Source: RYN-230 sp963834705 (GTDB lineage Bacteria; Actinomycetota; Actinomycetes; Streptosporangiales; Streptosporangiaceae). Taken from it: a stretch of 64,000 nt of DNA. Below the pieces are notes generated by a model. That model was not told the origin of the DNA. It did no database searches and saw only the letters and a list, made by a program, of their open reading frames with translations. Each line of letters opens with the position of its first letter. Within the stretch, counting starts at the first letter, position 1. Where the stretch lies: assembly GCA_963834705.1 (NCBI GenBank), contig CAWICV010000013.1, positions 558,001 to 622,000 on the forward strand. The letters are read 5' to 3'. This document shows positions 44,968 through 54,312 of this stretch, in pieces. Position numbers and translations under genes: made by a program.

Positions 44968-45993
44968 TCAGCTCTGGCTGGAGGCGGCCCAGATGTTGAT
45001 CCCGGCCTCCACCGCGTGGTCGTCGATGGCTTGCAGTTCTTCGGTGCTGAAGTCGGACCGGCCCGCCGCGGCCAGGTTCTCCTCCAGCTGCACCGTGCTG
45101 CTCGCCCCGATCAGCGCCGAGGTGACCCGGGTGTCCCGGAGCACCCAGCTCAGTGCCATCTGGGCCAGCGACTGGCCGCGCTCGGCGGCGATCTGGTTGA
45201 GCGCCCGGACGTGGTTGAGGTTGCGCTCGGTGATCTGGTCCTGAGTCAGCGAGTCGTTCCGCGCGGCCCGCGAGCCGGCGGGCACCCCGTCTAGGTACTT
45301 GGTCGTCAGCAGGCCCTGGGCCAGCGGCGAGAACGCGATGCAGCCAATGCCCTCGTCGTCCAGCACGTCCAGCAGGTCCTCCTCGACCCACCGGTTCAGC
45401 ATGGAGTAGGACGGCTGATGGATGAGGCACGGGGTGCCCATGTCGCGCAGCATGGCCGCGGCCTCCCGGGTGCGCTGCGCCGAGTACGACGAGATGCCCG
45501 CGTACAGCGCGCGGCCGGAGGTGACCGCAGTGGCCAGCGCGCCCATCGTCTCCGCCAGCGGCGTGTCCGGGTCGGCCCGGTGGCTGTAGAAGATGTCCAC
45601 GTAGTCCAGGCCCATCCGGGCCAGCGACTGGTCCAGGCTGGCCAGCAGGTACTTGCGCGAGCCGTGATCGCCGTACGGCCCGGGCCACATGTCGTAGCCG
45701 GCCTTGGTCGAGATGATCAGCTCGTCCCGGTACGGGCGGAAGTCCTCGCGCATCAGCCGGCCGAAGTTGATCTCCGCGGTCCCGTACGGAGGTCCGTAAT
45801 TATTTGCCAGGTCGAAGTGCGTGACGCCGAGGTCGAAGGCCCGCCGCAGGATGGCCCGCTGGGTGTCGATGGGCCGGTCGTCACCGAAGTTCTGCCACAA
45901 GCCGAGAGAGATTTCGGGGAGGTCGATACCGCTCCGCCCGCAGCGGCGGAAGGGTGTCTGCTGGTAACGGTCTGATGCGGCGGGATACGTCAT
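44968..45993 (-). CDS. Aldo/keto reductase (YghZ / L-glyceraldehyde-3-phosphate reductase-like)
   Basis: A 341-residue AKR from ATG 45993 (MTYPAASDRYQQTPFRRCGRSGIDLPEISLG). Barrel residues: FDLANNYGPPYGTAE (Asp and Tyr of the catalytic tetrad), LIISTKAGYDMWPGPYGDHGSRKYLLAS (Lys), DYVDIFYSHRADPDTPLAET (His). The GYDMWPGPYG segment is characteristic of the AKR14 (YghZ) branch, which reduces small aldehydes with NADPH. NADPH contacts near LIGASSTVQLEENL. A frame extending to 46077 is rejected since it has no conserved start. Divergent from the dienelactone hydrolase gene. Confidence 0.93.
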   Translation of the reverse strand: MTYPAASDRYQQTPFRRCGRSGIDLPEISLGLWQNFGDDRPIDTQRAILRRAFDLGVTHFDLANNYGPPYGTAEINFGRLMREDFRPYRDELIISTKAGYDMWPGPYGDHGSRKYLLASLDQSLARMGLDYVDIFYSHRADPDTPLAETMGALATAVTSGRALYAGISSYSAQRTREAAAMLRDMGTPCLIHQPSYSMLNRWVEEDLLDVLDDEGIGCIAFSPLAQGLLTTKYLDGVPAGSRAARNDSLTQDQITERNLNHVRALNQIAAERGQSLAQMALSWVLRDTRVTSALIGASSTVQLEENLAAAGRSDFSTEELQAIDDHAVEAGINIWAASSQS

Positions 45994-46229
45994 GCCCGGG
46001 AGTCTCTCATTACCTGACCGGCAGGACCGCAGCCGGTGCTGGGCTGGCAGGATGTGAGAGTTACTTGGCCTTAGCAAACGAATGCACGGGCCAAGGGGCG
46101 CACCGCCGACTGGACAGCGACTGGACAGCGAAGGGGATGGGAGGCGGGGGAGAGGGCGGGGAACGAGCGATCGAGCGATGCTCGGCGATCTCAGCGCCCC
46201 GGAGGCTCAAAGCAGGCAGGGAGACACCT

Positions 46230-46976
46230 ATGTACGACGGGATCATGGCGGAGACGATCAGCCTGGCCGGACACGGCGGCGACCAGATCGAGGCATACCT
46301 GGCCCGCCCGCTCGGGCCCGGCCCGTTCGGCAGCGTCGTGGTGATCCACCACATGCCCGGGTACGACCCGCAGACCAAGGAGATCACCCGGACGTTCGCG
46401 GCCAACGGCTACACCGCGGTGTGCCCGAACCTGTACACCCGGGAGGCGCCCGGCGCCAGCCCGGACGACGCCGCGGCCACCGTGCGGGCGGCCGGCGGGG
46501 TGCCGGATGAGCGGCTGGTCGGGGACGTCGGCGGGGCGGCCGCGTACCTGCGCGCGATGCCGAACTCCAACGGCAAGGCCGGGGTGATCGGCTACTGCTC
46601 GGGCGGCCGGCAGTCGTTCCTGGCCGCGTGCAGCCTGCCGCTGGACGCGGCGGTGGACTGCTACGGCGCGTTCATCGTCGGCACGCCGCCGGAGGGCATG
46701 CCCCTCAAGGTCGGCCCCATCGTGGACCTGGCGCCCAACTTGTCCTGCCCGCTGCTCGGCCTGTTCGGCGAGGACGACCAGTACCCGTCCCCGGAGCAGG
46801 TGGCCGAGCTGGACAAGGCGCTCGACGCGGCCGGCAAGCCGCACGAGTTCCACCGCTACCCCGGCGCGGGGCACGCGTTCTTCGCGGTGAACCGGCCGGC
46901 GTACCGGCCTGAGGCGGCCACCGACGGGTGGCAGAAGATCTGGGACTTCTACGGCCGCTACCTGGCCTCGAGCTGA
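46230..46976 (+). CDS. Dienelactone hydrolase family protein
   Basis: A 248-residue alpha/beta hydrolase from ATG 46230 with CAGGGAG upstream. Triad residues: nucleophile Cys123 in GYCSGGRQ, Asp182 or Asp183 in FGEDDQYPS, His215 in GAGHAFFAVNRP. The Cys nucleophile is typical of carboxymethylenebutenolidase-like enzymes, which open dienelactones from aromatic degradation; many paralogues act on other esters. No cap domain; probably cytoplasmic. The downstream 86-residue gene follows at 13 bases, likely one operon. Confidence 0.92.
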   Translation: MYDGIMAETISLAGHGGDQIEAYLARPLGPGPFGSVVVIHHMPGYDPQTKEITRTFAANGYTAVCPNLYTREAPGASPDDAAATVRAAGGVPDERLVGDVGGAAAYLRAMPNSNGKAGVIGYCSGGRQSFLAACSLPLDAAVDCYGAFIVGTPPEGMPLKVGPIVDLAPNLSCPLLGLFGEDDQYPSPEQVAELDKALDAAGKPHEFHRYPGAGHAFFAVNRPAYRPEAATDGWQKIWDFYGRYLASS

Positions 46977-46989
46977 ACGGAGCCCTGTT

Positions 46990-47250
46990 ATGTGCACGTA
47001 CCTCACCGAGAACGTGGACGTCACCGGCAGCGGCAAGGGCGCCGCGGGATGGTTCGCGCTGCGCGAGGCCACCGTCTACTTCGACCACCCGGTGCACGCC
47101 GCCGCCGAGCACACGCTGAACATCGATTTCCGTGACCCGGCGCTGGGCCCGTCGGGCCGGGTAGCCGTGGAACTGACCGCAGAGTCGGCCCGGGCGCTGG
47201 CCGAGGCGATCACGTCAACGCTCGCCTCCCCCCCGCCCGGACTCGCGTAA
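46990..47250 (+). CDS. DUF6295-like small protein
   Basis: An 86-residue protein starting MCTYLTENVDVTGSGKGAAGWF, with ATVYFDHPVHAAAEHTLNID and a final helix AVELTAESARALAEAI. I associate this pattern with the DUF6295 family of actinobacteria; the assignment is from memory. The MCTYL start and conserved FDHPxHAxAEHTLNIDF may bind a ligand or metal through the His residues. It belongs to the dienelactone hydrolase operon, so it may act on the same substrate. Confidence 0.7.
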   Translation: MCTYLTENVDVTGSGKGAAGWFALREATVYFDHPVHAAAEHTLNIDFRDPALGPSGRVAVELTAESARALAEAITSTLASPPPGLA

Positions 47251-47389
47251 CCCTGGTTTCCGGCTAGCGCGGTGAGTTGCGGGCACCGGTGACCGCAAAC
47301 TCAGCGCGCTGATGAGATCGGCCGGCCCGGGCGGATTGTCGGTGGCTGGTGCGAGGATCGGCGTGTCGGACAGTGGAGAGGCGAGTGGC

Positions 47390-48688
47390 ATGAAGTTCCA
47401 GGTTGGCCGGGATGCGCTGGCGGAGGCACTGGCCTGGGTGGTCCGGGCGCTGCCCAGCCGCCCGGTGGTCCCGGTGCTATCCGGGCTGCGGCTGGAGGCA
47501 GCCGACGACGGCCTGACCCTGTCCTGCTTCGACTATGAGGTGTCCGCTACCGCGCAGATCGACGCCGAGGTGGCCGACCCGGGCACGGTGATCGTGCCGG
47601 GCCGGCTGCTGGCCGAGATCACCCGCAGCCTGCCCGCGCTGGCCGTGGAGTTCAGCACCGACGACGACGTGGTCAACGTGATCTGCGGGAGCGCGGAGTT
47701 CGCCCTGTTCACGCTGCCCGCGGACGAGTACCCGGCGCTGCCGGCCGCGCCGCCGGTGGCCGGCACGATAGACGGCGGGCTGCTCGCCGCGGCCATCAGC
47801 CAGGTCGGCCCGGCGGCCAGCCGGGACGACACGCTGCCCATGCTGACCGGCGTGTGCCTGGACATCGACGGTGACACGCTCACCCTGGCCGCCACCGACC
47901 GGTACCGGCTCGCGGTGCGCGCCGTGCCCTGGCATCCGGGCCGCCCCGGCCTGCGCGCGGCCGCCCTGGTCCCGGCCCGCACGATGGCCGACGCGGCCCG
48001 GGCCATGACCTCCGGGACGCCGGTGGAGATCGCGTTCGGCACCGGCCCGGACAGGAAACCCAGCCAGCCGCGGAGCGGTGACGCCGAACCCAGGCCAGCC
48101 GAAGGCATGATCAGTTTCACCATCGGCGGGCGCCGGCTGACCACCCGTCTCATCGGCGGGGAGTTCATCCGGTACCGGTCCCGTTTCCCGGCCGAGTTCG
48201 GCGGCCGGGCCGAGGTGCCGGGCGCCCTGTTCACCGACGCGGTTCGCCGGGTGTCGCTGGTCGCCGACCGGGCCAGCCCGGTCCGGCTCCGATTCAGCCC
48301 CGGCTCAGTGCTGATCGAGGCGCAGACCGAGGGCCGGGCCCGCGCGGTGGAGACGGTGCGCGCCGAGTTCGCTGGAACCGAGCCGGTCATCGCGTTCAAC
48401 CCGCACTACCTGCTGGATGGGCTGACCGCGGCGCTGGTGCCGACCCCCGCCGACCCGGCCGCCGCGGCGGCCGCGGACCCGGGCGGCGCCGGGGACGACG
48501 ATGAAGGCGGTGCGGCCAGCCACGCCGACGCCGCCGACCCGGGGCTGGTCAGCATCGAGTTCACCAGCCCGGCCAAGCCCGCCCTGATCACCAGGGTGCC
48601 CGCACCCGGCCGGGATGATGGCCCGCCGGGCCAGCCGCCGGACTTCCGTTATCTCGTGGTGCCGCTGCGGGCGGTAGCCCGGCCCTGA
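47390..48688 (+). CDS. DNA polymerase III beta-subunit-like protein (second sliding-clamp paralogue)
   Basis: A 432-residue protein from ATG 47390 (MKFQVGRDALAEALAWVVRALPSRPVVPVLSGL), GGAGAG upstream. The three clamp domains are recognisable: LTLSCFDYEVSATAQIDAEV, then LPMLTGVCLDIDGDTLTLAATDRYRLAVR, then GTEPVIAFNPHYLLDGLTAAL. The end FRYLVVPLRAVARP resembles the canonical LLMPVRL pocket-forming terminus but continues five residues. A 35-residue Ala/Asp/Gly insertion splits domain 3, and another insert follows residue 215. Actinomycetes often have a second DnaN; no dnaA, recF or gyrB lies nearby, so this is not the chromosomal dnaN locus. Confidence 0.88.
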   Translation: MKFQVGRDALAEALAWVVRALPSRPVVPVLSGLRLEAADDGLTLSCFDYEVSATAQIDAEVADPGTVIVPGRLLAEITRSLPALAVEFSTDDDVVNVICGSAEFALFTLPADEYPALPAAPPVAGTIDGGLLAAAISQVGPAASRDDTLPMLTGVCLDIDGDTLTLAATDRYRLAVRAVPWHPGRPGLRAAALVPARTMADAARAMTSGTPVEIAFGTGPDRKPSQPRSGDAEPRPAEGMISFTIGGRRLTTRLIGGEFIRYRSRFPAEFGGRAEVPGALFTDAVRRVSLVADRASPVRLRFSPGSVLIEAQTEGRARAVETVRAEFAGTEPVIAFNPHYLLDGLTAALVPTPADPAAAAAADPGGAGDDDEGGAASHADAADPGLVSIEFTSPAKPALITRVPAPGRDDGPPGQPPDFRYLVVPLRAVARP

Positions 48689-48882
48689 CCTGGCGGACGG
48701 CTCACCCTGGCTCGTCCCGCGGCCATTTTTCGTGCCCGGACGAGGCGATCTAGGTCATGCATAGGTAAAGTAAGCCTCATTGAATGGTCAGCGGACATGA
48801 CCGCGGTCTGGGGGGCCCGGTCATGGGCGCCGCGGGCGCGTGACGCTGGCCGCCGGGAGCAGGCCGGTGTGGGGGTCACGCC

Positions 48883-51800
48883 ATGCTCGAAATCTCGCTG
48901 CTGGGGGAGCAGCGTGTCGCGCTGGACGGCTCGGTGGTGGAGCTGGGTTCGCCACGGGCCGCCGCCTTGCTTGGTTTCCTGCTGCTGCACCGGGACGTGC
49001 CGCAGCGCCGCGAGTACGTCGCCGCCCAGTTCTGGCCGGACTCCAGCGCGGCCCAGGCCCGCACCAACCTGCGCCGGGAACTGCACGCGCTGCGCACCGG
49101 GCTGCCCCAGGTGGCCGGGTGGCTGGCCGCGGACCGGGGCACGCTGCTGTGGCGGTCCGGCCCCGGCTGCCGGCTGGACGTGGCCGAGTTCGAAACCGCG
49201 GCCGGCGCCGCCGCCACCGCACGGGCGGCCGGGGACGACGCTGGGTTCCGGCCGGCCGCGGTAGGCGTGGTGCGCGCCTACCGCGGTGAGCTGCTGCCCG
49301 CGCTGTACGACGACTGGGTGGCCAGCGAGCGGGACCGGCTGCACCGCACGTGCCTGCTCGTGCTCGACCAGCTGATCGCGCTGGACCGCGCGGCGGGCGC
49401 GCACCAGGACGCGATCGAGTGGGCCCGGCAGCGCATCGGCCTGGAACCTCTCGAGGAGGTGGGCTACCGCACCCTGCTTCAGGTGCAGGCCCTGGCCGGG
49501 GACCGGGCCGCTGCACTGCAGACCTATCACCGCTGCGTGTCGGTGCTGGAACGCGAGCTGGGCGTCGGCCCGGACCAGGCCACGGTCGCGGAGTATGAGC
49601 GGCTGACCGGGCCAGGCGCGGGCCATGGGCCGGCCGCGCGGGGCCGGGCGGTGCGGGCGGCCACCGCGGGGCCCGGCCCCGGCCCGCCGCAGCAGACCGC
49701 CCCCAGCCTGGAGCCGCTGGTCGGCCGGGACCGGGAATTCCAGCTACTGCAGCGCAGCTGGCAGGACGCGCTGGCCGGCACGGCGGGCTTCGCCGTGCTG
49801 TCCGGTGAGGCCGGCGCGGGGAAGACCCGGCTGCTCGATGAGCTGGCGGGCGCGCTGCGGCGGGACGGCTACCTGGCCCTGCGGGCACGCTGTTTCGCCG
49901 CCCGGGGACGGCTCGCGCTGGCCCCGGTGTCCGAGTGGCTGCGCAGCCCGCCGCTGCGATCGGCGCGCACCCAGCTGGCACCGGTCTGGGCCCGAGAAGT
50001 CAACCGGCTGGTGCCGCCACGGGATACCAGGCCCACGGCGGCGCCGCGCCCGATGGCGGACGCCTGGCAGCGGCACCGGTTCTTCGAGGGGCTGGCCCGG
50101 GCCGTGCTGTCGGCGGCCCAGCCGACTCTGCTCGTGCTGGACGACCTGCAATGGTGCGACGAGGACACGCTGGCCTGGCTGCAGTTGCTGCTGCACCTGG
50201 GCCAGCACCATCCGCTGCTGGTGGCGGCCGCGATCCGGCGTGACGAGGAGACGGCCAACACCGAGCTCAGCGCGATGCTACGGGTGCTCCGCTCCGCGGG
50301 CCAGCTCACCGAGATCGGCGTCGCGCCGCTGGACGCAGCCCGGTCCAGCGAGCTGGCCGGGCAGCTGCTGGGCCGCCCGCTGTCCGCGGCGGAGGCCAGC
50401 CTGCTGCACGCCGCCACCGGCGGCTACCCGCTGTTCGTGATCGAAGTGATCCGGGCCGGGATCCTGGACCGCCCCGGCCCGGCGATCCAGCCCGGACGGC
50501 CGTCCGGCCAGCGCGCGCCGGAGGTCCGTTCCGTGCTGGCCGGGCGGATCCGGCAGGTGGCCCCGGCGGCCCGGGCCACCGCGGAGCTGGCCGCGGTGAT
50601 CGGCCGTGACTTCACGCTGGAGCTGCTGACCGAGGCCAGTGACCTGGACAGCGACGCCGTGATGACGGCGGTGGACGAGCTGTGGCGGCGCCGGATCATC
50701 CGCGAGCATGCCCCGGCGCGCTACGACTTCTGCCACGACCTGCTCCGCGACACCGCCTACGCCGAGGTCAGCCCGGCCCGGCGGCGGCTGCTGCACCGCC
50801 AGGTGGCGCAGGCGCTGGAGGCGATGCACGGCGCCGACCCGGACGCCGCGGCGGCTATCGCCTACCAGTACGAGCGGGCCGACCGGCCGGCCCGGGCGCT
50901 GCCGCACCACGTCCGCGCGGCCGAGGCGGCCAGCCAGGTGTTCGCCAACCAGAAAGCCATCCGGCACTACCGCCGGGCCGCGGCCCTGCTCCGGCACGTG
51001 CCCGCGGGCCACCGGCGGGACCGCGCCGAGCTGGACATTCGCAACGCCATGGCCGCGCCGCTCAACGCGCAGTACGGCTACGCCAGCACCGAGCTGCAGG
51101 AGGTGCTGGCCCGGGCCGGTGAGCTGGCCGGGCAGCTCGGCGACAGCCGCGTGGAGGTGCTCAGCCTGGTCGGCCTGTTCGCGGTCCATTACGTGCGCGG
51201 CGACATCAGCGAGTCGCATGACATCGGCCGCCGTGCCCTGGCGCTCAGTGCGCGGTACCCCGACGAGGCCGGGCAGGCGCACCTGGCGGTGGGCGGGAGC
51301 GCGACCAGCCTGGGCCGGCACGAGGCGTCGCTGCCGCACTTCGCGCTGGCCCACGAGCTGTGCGCCGACCAGCCGCCGGCCCTGGTCGGTACCCGGATGG
51401 AGGTGCACGCCCGGGCCTGGTCGGCGCACCCGCTGTGGCTGGTCGGGCGGGAAGCGGATGCGCTGCACTGGTCCGAGTGGGCCCTCACCCGGGCCAGCGA
51501 GATGGATCATCCCTACAGCCTGGCGCTGGCCCTGTCCTACGCGGCCATCACCCACCAGTTGCGCGGCGACGTGCCGCGGACCGCGGAGCTCGCCCGTCAG
51601 TCGCAGGAGATCTGCGCCCGCTACGACTTCGCCTACTACGGCAACTGGGGGCTCATCCTGGATGGCTGGTGCCAGGGCGGCACGGACGGCGCCGGGCGGA
51701 TCCGGGCCGGCCTGGCCCGGCTGCGCGACCAGGGGGCACTGGCCCGCCAGCCGTACTACCTGGGCCTGCTGGCCGACACGCTGCTGCGGTCCGGGCAGGG

Positions 51801-52119
51801 CGATGCCGCGGGTGTGGTGCTGGACACCGCGCGCGCCGCGGCGGCCATGCACCAGGACCAGTGGTGGCTGCCCGAGCTGTACCGGCTGGACGCCCGGCGC
51901 CAGCCCGGCCCGGCCGGGACCGGACTGCTCCGCCGCGCGATCGCCCTGGCCGGGCAGCACGGCAGCCGCGCACTGGCCGCCCGGGCCGCCTGCGACCTGG
52001 CCGACCGCCCGGACAGCACCGGAACGGAGCGCGAACGGTCGCCGAACGCGGCGCTGCCTAGCCTGCTGGTCATACCAGGCCGATCAGCCGGCCTGCCCGA
52101 TGGCGGGGGAGACGCATGA
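48883..52119 (+). CDS. Large AfsR/SARP-LAL-type transcriptional regulator (BTAD + AAA ATPase + TPR)
   Basis: A 1078-residue protein starting MLEISLLGEQRVALDGSVVELG. It has a winged-helix OmpR-like DNA-binding domain (about 1-90), a BTAD helical domain (about 95-245, with AYRGELLPALYDDWVASERDRL), then an AAA_16 ATPase starting LVGRDREFQLLQRSW with Walker A SGEAGAGKTRLL (Lys314) and Walker B LLVLDDLQWCD. A TPR-rich C-terminus (about 640-1050) follows. This architecture is typical of activators of secondary-metabolite or adaptive operons. The stop overlaps the start of the FAD oxidoreductase (ATGA), its only coupled partner. Confidence 0.93.
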   Translation: MLEISLLGEQRVALDGSVVELGSPRAAALLGFLLLHRDVPQRREYVAAQFWPDSSAAQARTNLRRELHALRTGLPQVAGWLAADRGTLLWRSGPGCRLDVAEFETAAGAAATARAAGDDAGFRPAAVGVVRAYRGELLPALYDDWVASERDRLHRTCLLVLDQLIALDRAAGAHQDAIEWARQRIGLEPLEEVGYRTLLQVQALAGDRAAALQTYHRCVSVLERELGVGPDQATVAEYERLTGPGAGHGPAARGRAVRAATAGPGPGPPQQTAPSLEPLVGRDREFQLLQRSWQDALAGTAGFAVLSGEAGAGKTRLLDELAGALRRDGYLALRARCFAARGRLALAPVSEWLRSPPLRSARTQLAPVWAREVNRLVPPRDTRPTAAPRPMADAWQRHRFFEGLARAVLSAAQPTLLVLDDLQWCDEDTLAWLQLLLHLGQHHPLLVAAAIRRDEETANTELSAMLRVLRSAGQLTEIGVAPLDAARSSELAGQLLGRPLSAAEASLLHAATGGYPLFVIEVIRAGILDRPGPAIQPGRPSGQRAPEVRSVLAGRIRQVAPAARATAELAAVIGRDFTLELLTEASDLDSDAVMTAVDELWRRRIIREHAPARYDFCHDLLRDTAYAEVSPARRRLLHRQVAQALEAMHGADPDAAAAIAYQYERADRPARALPHHVRAAEAASQVFANQKAIRHYRRAAALLRHVPAGHRRDRAELDIRNAMAAPLNAQYGYASTELQEVLARAGELAGQLGDSRVEVLSLVGLFAVHYVRGDISESHDIGRRALALSARYPDEAGQAHLAVGGSATSLGRHEASLPHFALAHELCADQPPALVGTRMEVHARAWSAHPLWLVGREADALHWSEWALTRASEMDHPYSLALALSYAAITHQLRGDVPRTAELARQSQEICARYDFAYYGNWGLILDGWCQGGTDGAGRIRAGLARLRDQGALARQPYYLGLLADTLLRSGQGDAAGVVLDTARAAAAMHQDQWWLPELYRLDARRQPGPAGTGLLRRAIALAGQHGSRALAARAACDLADRPDSTGTERERSPNAALPSLLVIPGRSAGLPDGGGDA

Positions 52120-53504
52120 CCACCACAGCACAGCATGCCCTGTTCGACACGCTGCAGGCCGAGATGCGCGGTCCGGTGATCCAGCCGGACGACGCGGGCT
52201 ACGACGAGGCGCGCGCCGTGTACAACGGAATGATCGACCGGCGGCCCGCGGCCATCGCCCGGTGCGCCGACGTCGCGGACGTGATGACGGCGGTCCGGTT
52301 CGCGGGCGGCAACGGTCAGACGGTCTCGGTGCGCGGCGGCGGGCACAACGCGGCTGGCCTGGCCGTGTGGGACGACGCGCTGGTCATCGACCTGTCCGCG
52401 ATGCGCGGCGTGACCGTCGACCCGGTAGCCCGGACGGTACGCGCCGAGGGCGGCTGCGTCTGGGGCGACGTGGATCACGCCACCGGCGGGTTCGGCCTGG
52501 CCACCCCGTCCGGGTTCCTGTCCACCACCGGGGTGGCCGGGCTGACCCTGGGCGGCGGCATCGGCTACCTGGCCCGCCGCTACGGCCTCACCGTGGACAA
52601 CCTGCTGGCCGCCGACGTGGTGCTGGCCGACGGCTCGTTCGTCACGGCCAGCGAGGACTCGCACCCGGACCTGTTCTGGGCGCTGCGCGGCGGCGGCGGC
52701 AACTTCGGCGTGGTCACCTCGTTCCAGTTCCGCTGCCACCAGGTGGGCACCGTGGTGGCCGGCCCGGTGCTGTACGACCTAGCCGACACCGGCGACGTCA
52801 TGCGCTGGTACCGGGAGATCCAGCCCAGCCTGCCGGAGGAACTCAGCGGCTGGCTCGGCCTGCTCACCATCCCGCCCGCGCCGCCGTTCCCGGAGTCGCT
52901 GTGGCTGCGCAAGGCGGTCGGCATCATCTGGTGCTACACCGGGCCGGCCGAGCGGGCCGACGACGTGCTGGCCCCGGTCCGGTCGTTCGGCACCCCGCTG
53001 CTGGACGGGATCCAGCCGATGCCGTTCCCGGTGCTGCAGAGCGTGTTCGACGCGCTGTACCCGGCCGGGCTGCAGTGGTACTGGCGGACCGACTTCTTCC
53101 GCGAGATCAGCGACCAAGCGGTGGCGGTGCACGAGGAGTTCGGCGCGGCGCTGCCCACCCCGCACTCGACCATGCACCTGTACCCCATCGACGGGGCGGT
53201 GCACCGGGTCAGCCCGGACGCCACCGCGTTCGCCTACCGGGACGCGGGCTGGGCCGGGGTCATCGTCGGCGTCGACCCCGATCCGGCCAACGCGGGCAAG
53301 ATCAGGGACTGGGCCGTCCGGTACTGGGAGGCACTGCACCCGACCTCGGCGGGCGGGGCGTACGTGAACTTCATGATGGACGAGGGCGCGGACGGGGTGC
53401 GGGCCTCCTACGGCCCGAACTACGACCGGCTGGCCCGGATCAAGGCGCACTACGACCCGGGGAACTTCTTCCGGGTCAACCAGAACATCGCGCCGGCCGG
53501 CTGA
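52116..53504 (+). CDS. FAD-binding oxidoreductase (PCMH/BBE type)
   Basis: A 462-residue flavoprotein from ATG 52116 overlapping the regulator stop. PCMH-type FAD domain: VSVRGGGHNAAGLAVWDDAL with His77 as probable covalent attachment site, and PSGFLSTTGVAGLTLGGGIGYLARRYGL lacking the Cys seen in bicovalent members. The BBE C-terminus has NYDRLARIKAHYDPGNFFRVNQN. No signal peptide, so cytoplasmic. Family members act on phenols, sugars or pathway intermediates of natural products. Coupling to a BTAD/AAA activator suggests that regulator controls it. Confidence 0.92.
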   Translation: MTTTAQHALFDTLQAEMRGPVIQPDDAGYDEARAVYNGMIDRRPAAIARCADVADVMTAVRFAGGNGQTVSVRGGGHNAAGLAVWDDALVIDLSAMRGVTVDPVARTVRAEGGCVWGDVDHATGGFGLATPSGFLSTTGVAGLTLGGGIGYLARRYGLTVDNLLAADVVLADGSFVTASEDSHPDLFWALRGGGGNFGVVTSFQFRCHQVGTVVAGPVLYDLADTGDVMRWYREIQPSLPEELSGWLGLLTIPPAPPFPESLWLRKAVGIIWCYTGPAERADDVLAPVRSFGTPLLDGIQPMPFPVLQSVFDALYPAGLQWYWRTDFFREISDQAVAVHEEFGAALPTPHSTMHLYPIDGAVHRVSPDATAFAYRDAGWAGVIVGVDPDPANAGKIRDWAVRYWEALHPTSAGGAYVNFMMDEGADGVRASYGPNYDRLARIKAHYDPGNFFRVNQNIAPAG

Positions 53505-53604
53505 CCGGGGCGTGGGGCGGCGCCGCGCCCGAACCCCATTCCTGGCGCGGTGGCCGTCCCGCGCCCGCTACCCGATGGGCGGGCTGGCCGCCAGCAGGTA
53601 CTGG

Positions 53605-54201
53605 TCAGCCGCGGGACGCGAACCGGGTGCGCAGCCGCCACAGCGCGCGGCCGGTGAGCAGCCACCGGGCCATCCGGGCCACCCGGCCCAGCCACGGCTG
53701 ACCGGTGGCCAGCGGCACCGCCTCGATCCAAGCGTGCCGCAGCCACAGCCGCCGGGCCAGCCAGACCAGGCCGGCCACCGCCACCACACCGGCGGCCAGG
53801 ATGGCCAGCAGCACGCCGACCACCACGCCCAGCACCCCGCCGTGCACCATGAACGCCGTGACCAGCAGGCCGAGGAGCACCAGCACCCCACCGGTCATCA
53901 GCGCGAACGCCAGCATGATCCGGCGGCCGGCCCGGGCCAGCGCGGCCCGCATCTGCTCGATGTCGAGTGAGTAGCTGCCACCCTGGTAGCCGCCCCATGG
54001 CGTCCCCGGCGGAAGCACCGTGCCCTGGTGCGGCAGGCCATCGGTCACCATGTTCAGCTCACCGGCGACCTGCGCCCGGTACACCGCGTCCAGCCGGTCC
54101 TGGAACTCGTCCAGGCTGAGCCGGCCCGCCGCGTAGTGTTCGCGCAGCCGGGCGGCCACCGCTTCGCGGTCCACGTCGCTGATCCGCGTGTCGTTCTGCA
54201 T
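53605..54201 (-). CDS. DUF1707 domain membrane protein
   Basis: A 198-residue protein from ATG 54201 (GGAGGG 10 bases upstream; a GTG at 54204 directly precedes). The N-terminal DUF1707 domain (about 5-58: RISDVDREAVAARLREHYAAGRLSLDEFQDRLDAVYRAQ) resembles SHOCT-like oligomerisation modules. Two hydrophobic helices lie at about 97-117 and 122-146, then a basic tail. DUF1707 proteins are widespread in actinobacteria, with no settled function. Confidence 0.88.
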   Translation of the reverse strand: MQNDTRISDVDREAVAARLREHYAAGRLSLDEFQDRLDAVYRAQVAGELNMVTDGLPHQGTVLPPGTPWGGYQGGSYSLDIEQMRAALARAGRRIMLAFALMTGGVLVLLGLLVTAFMVHGGVLGVVVGVLLAILAAGVVAVAGLVWLARRLWLRHAWIEAVPLATGQPWLGRVARMARWLLTGRALWRLRTRFASRG

Positions 54202-54312
54202 CACTCCAGGACCCTCCGCAAGGCCGGCTTAGTGATACCCCTGTGCCAAACAAGATATGTCGCGAAACCCGGCACCGCAAATGTGCCCCGCCGCCCGGCC
54301 CGGGCGGCTGCG

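Noticed and set aside
50708..53701. A 997-codon forward frame overlapping the BTAD regulator and flavoprotein
   Set aside because: It is an out-of-frame reading of two clear genes, with Arg/Pro/Thr-rich composition.
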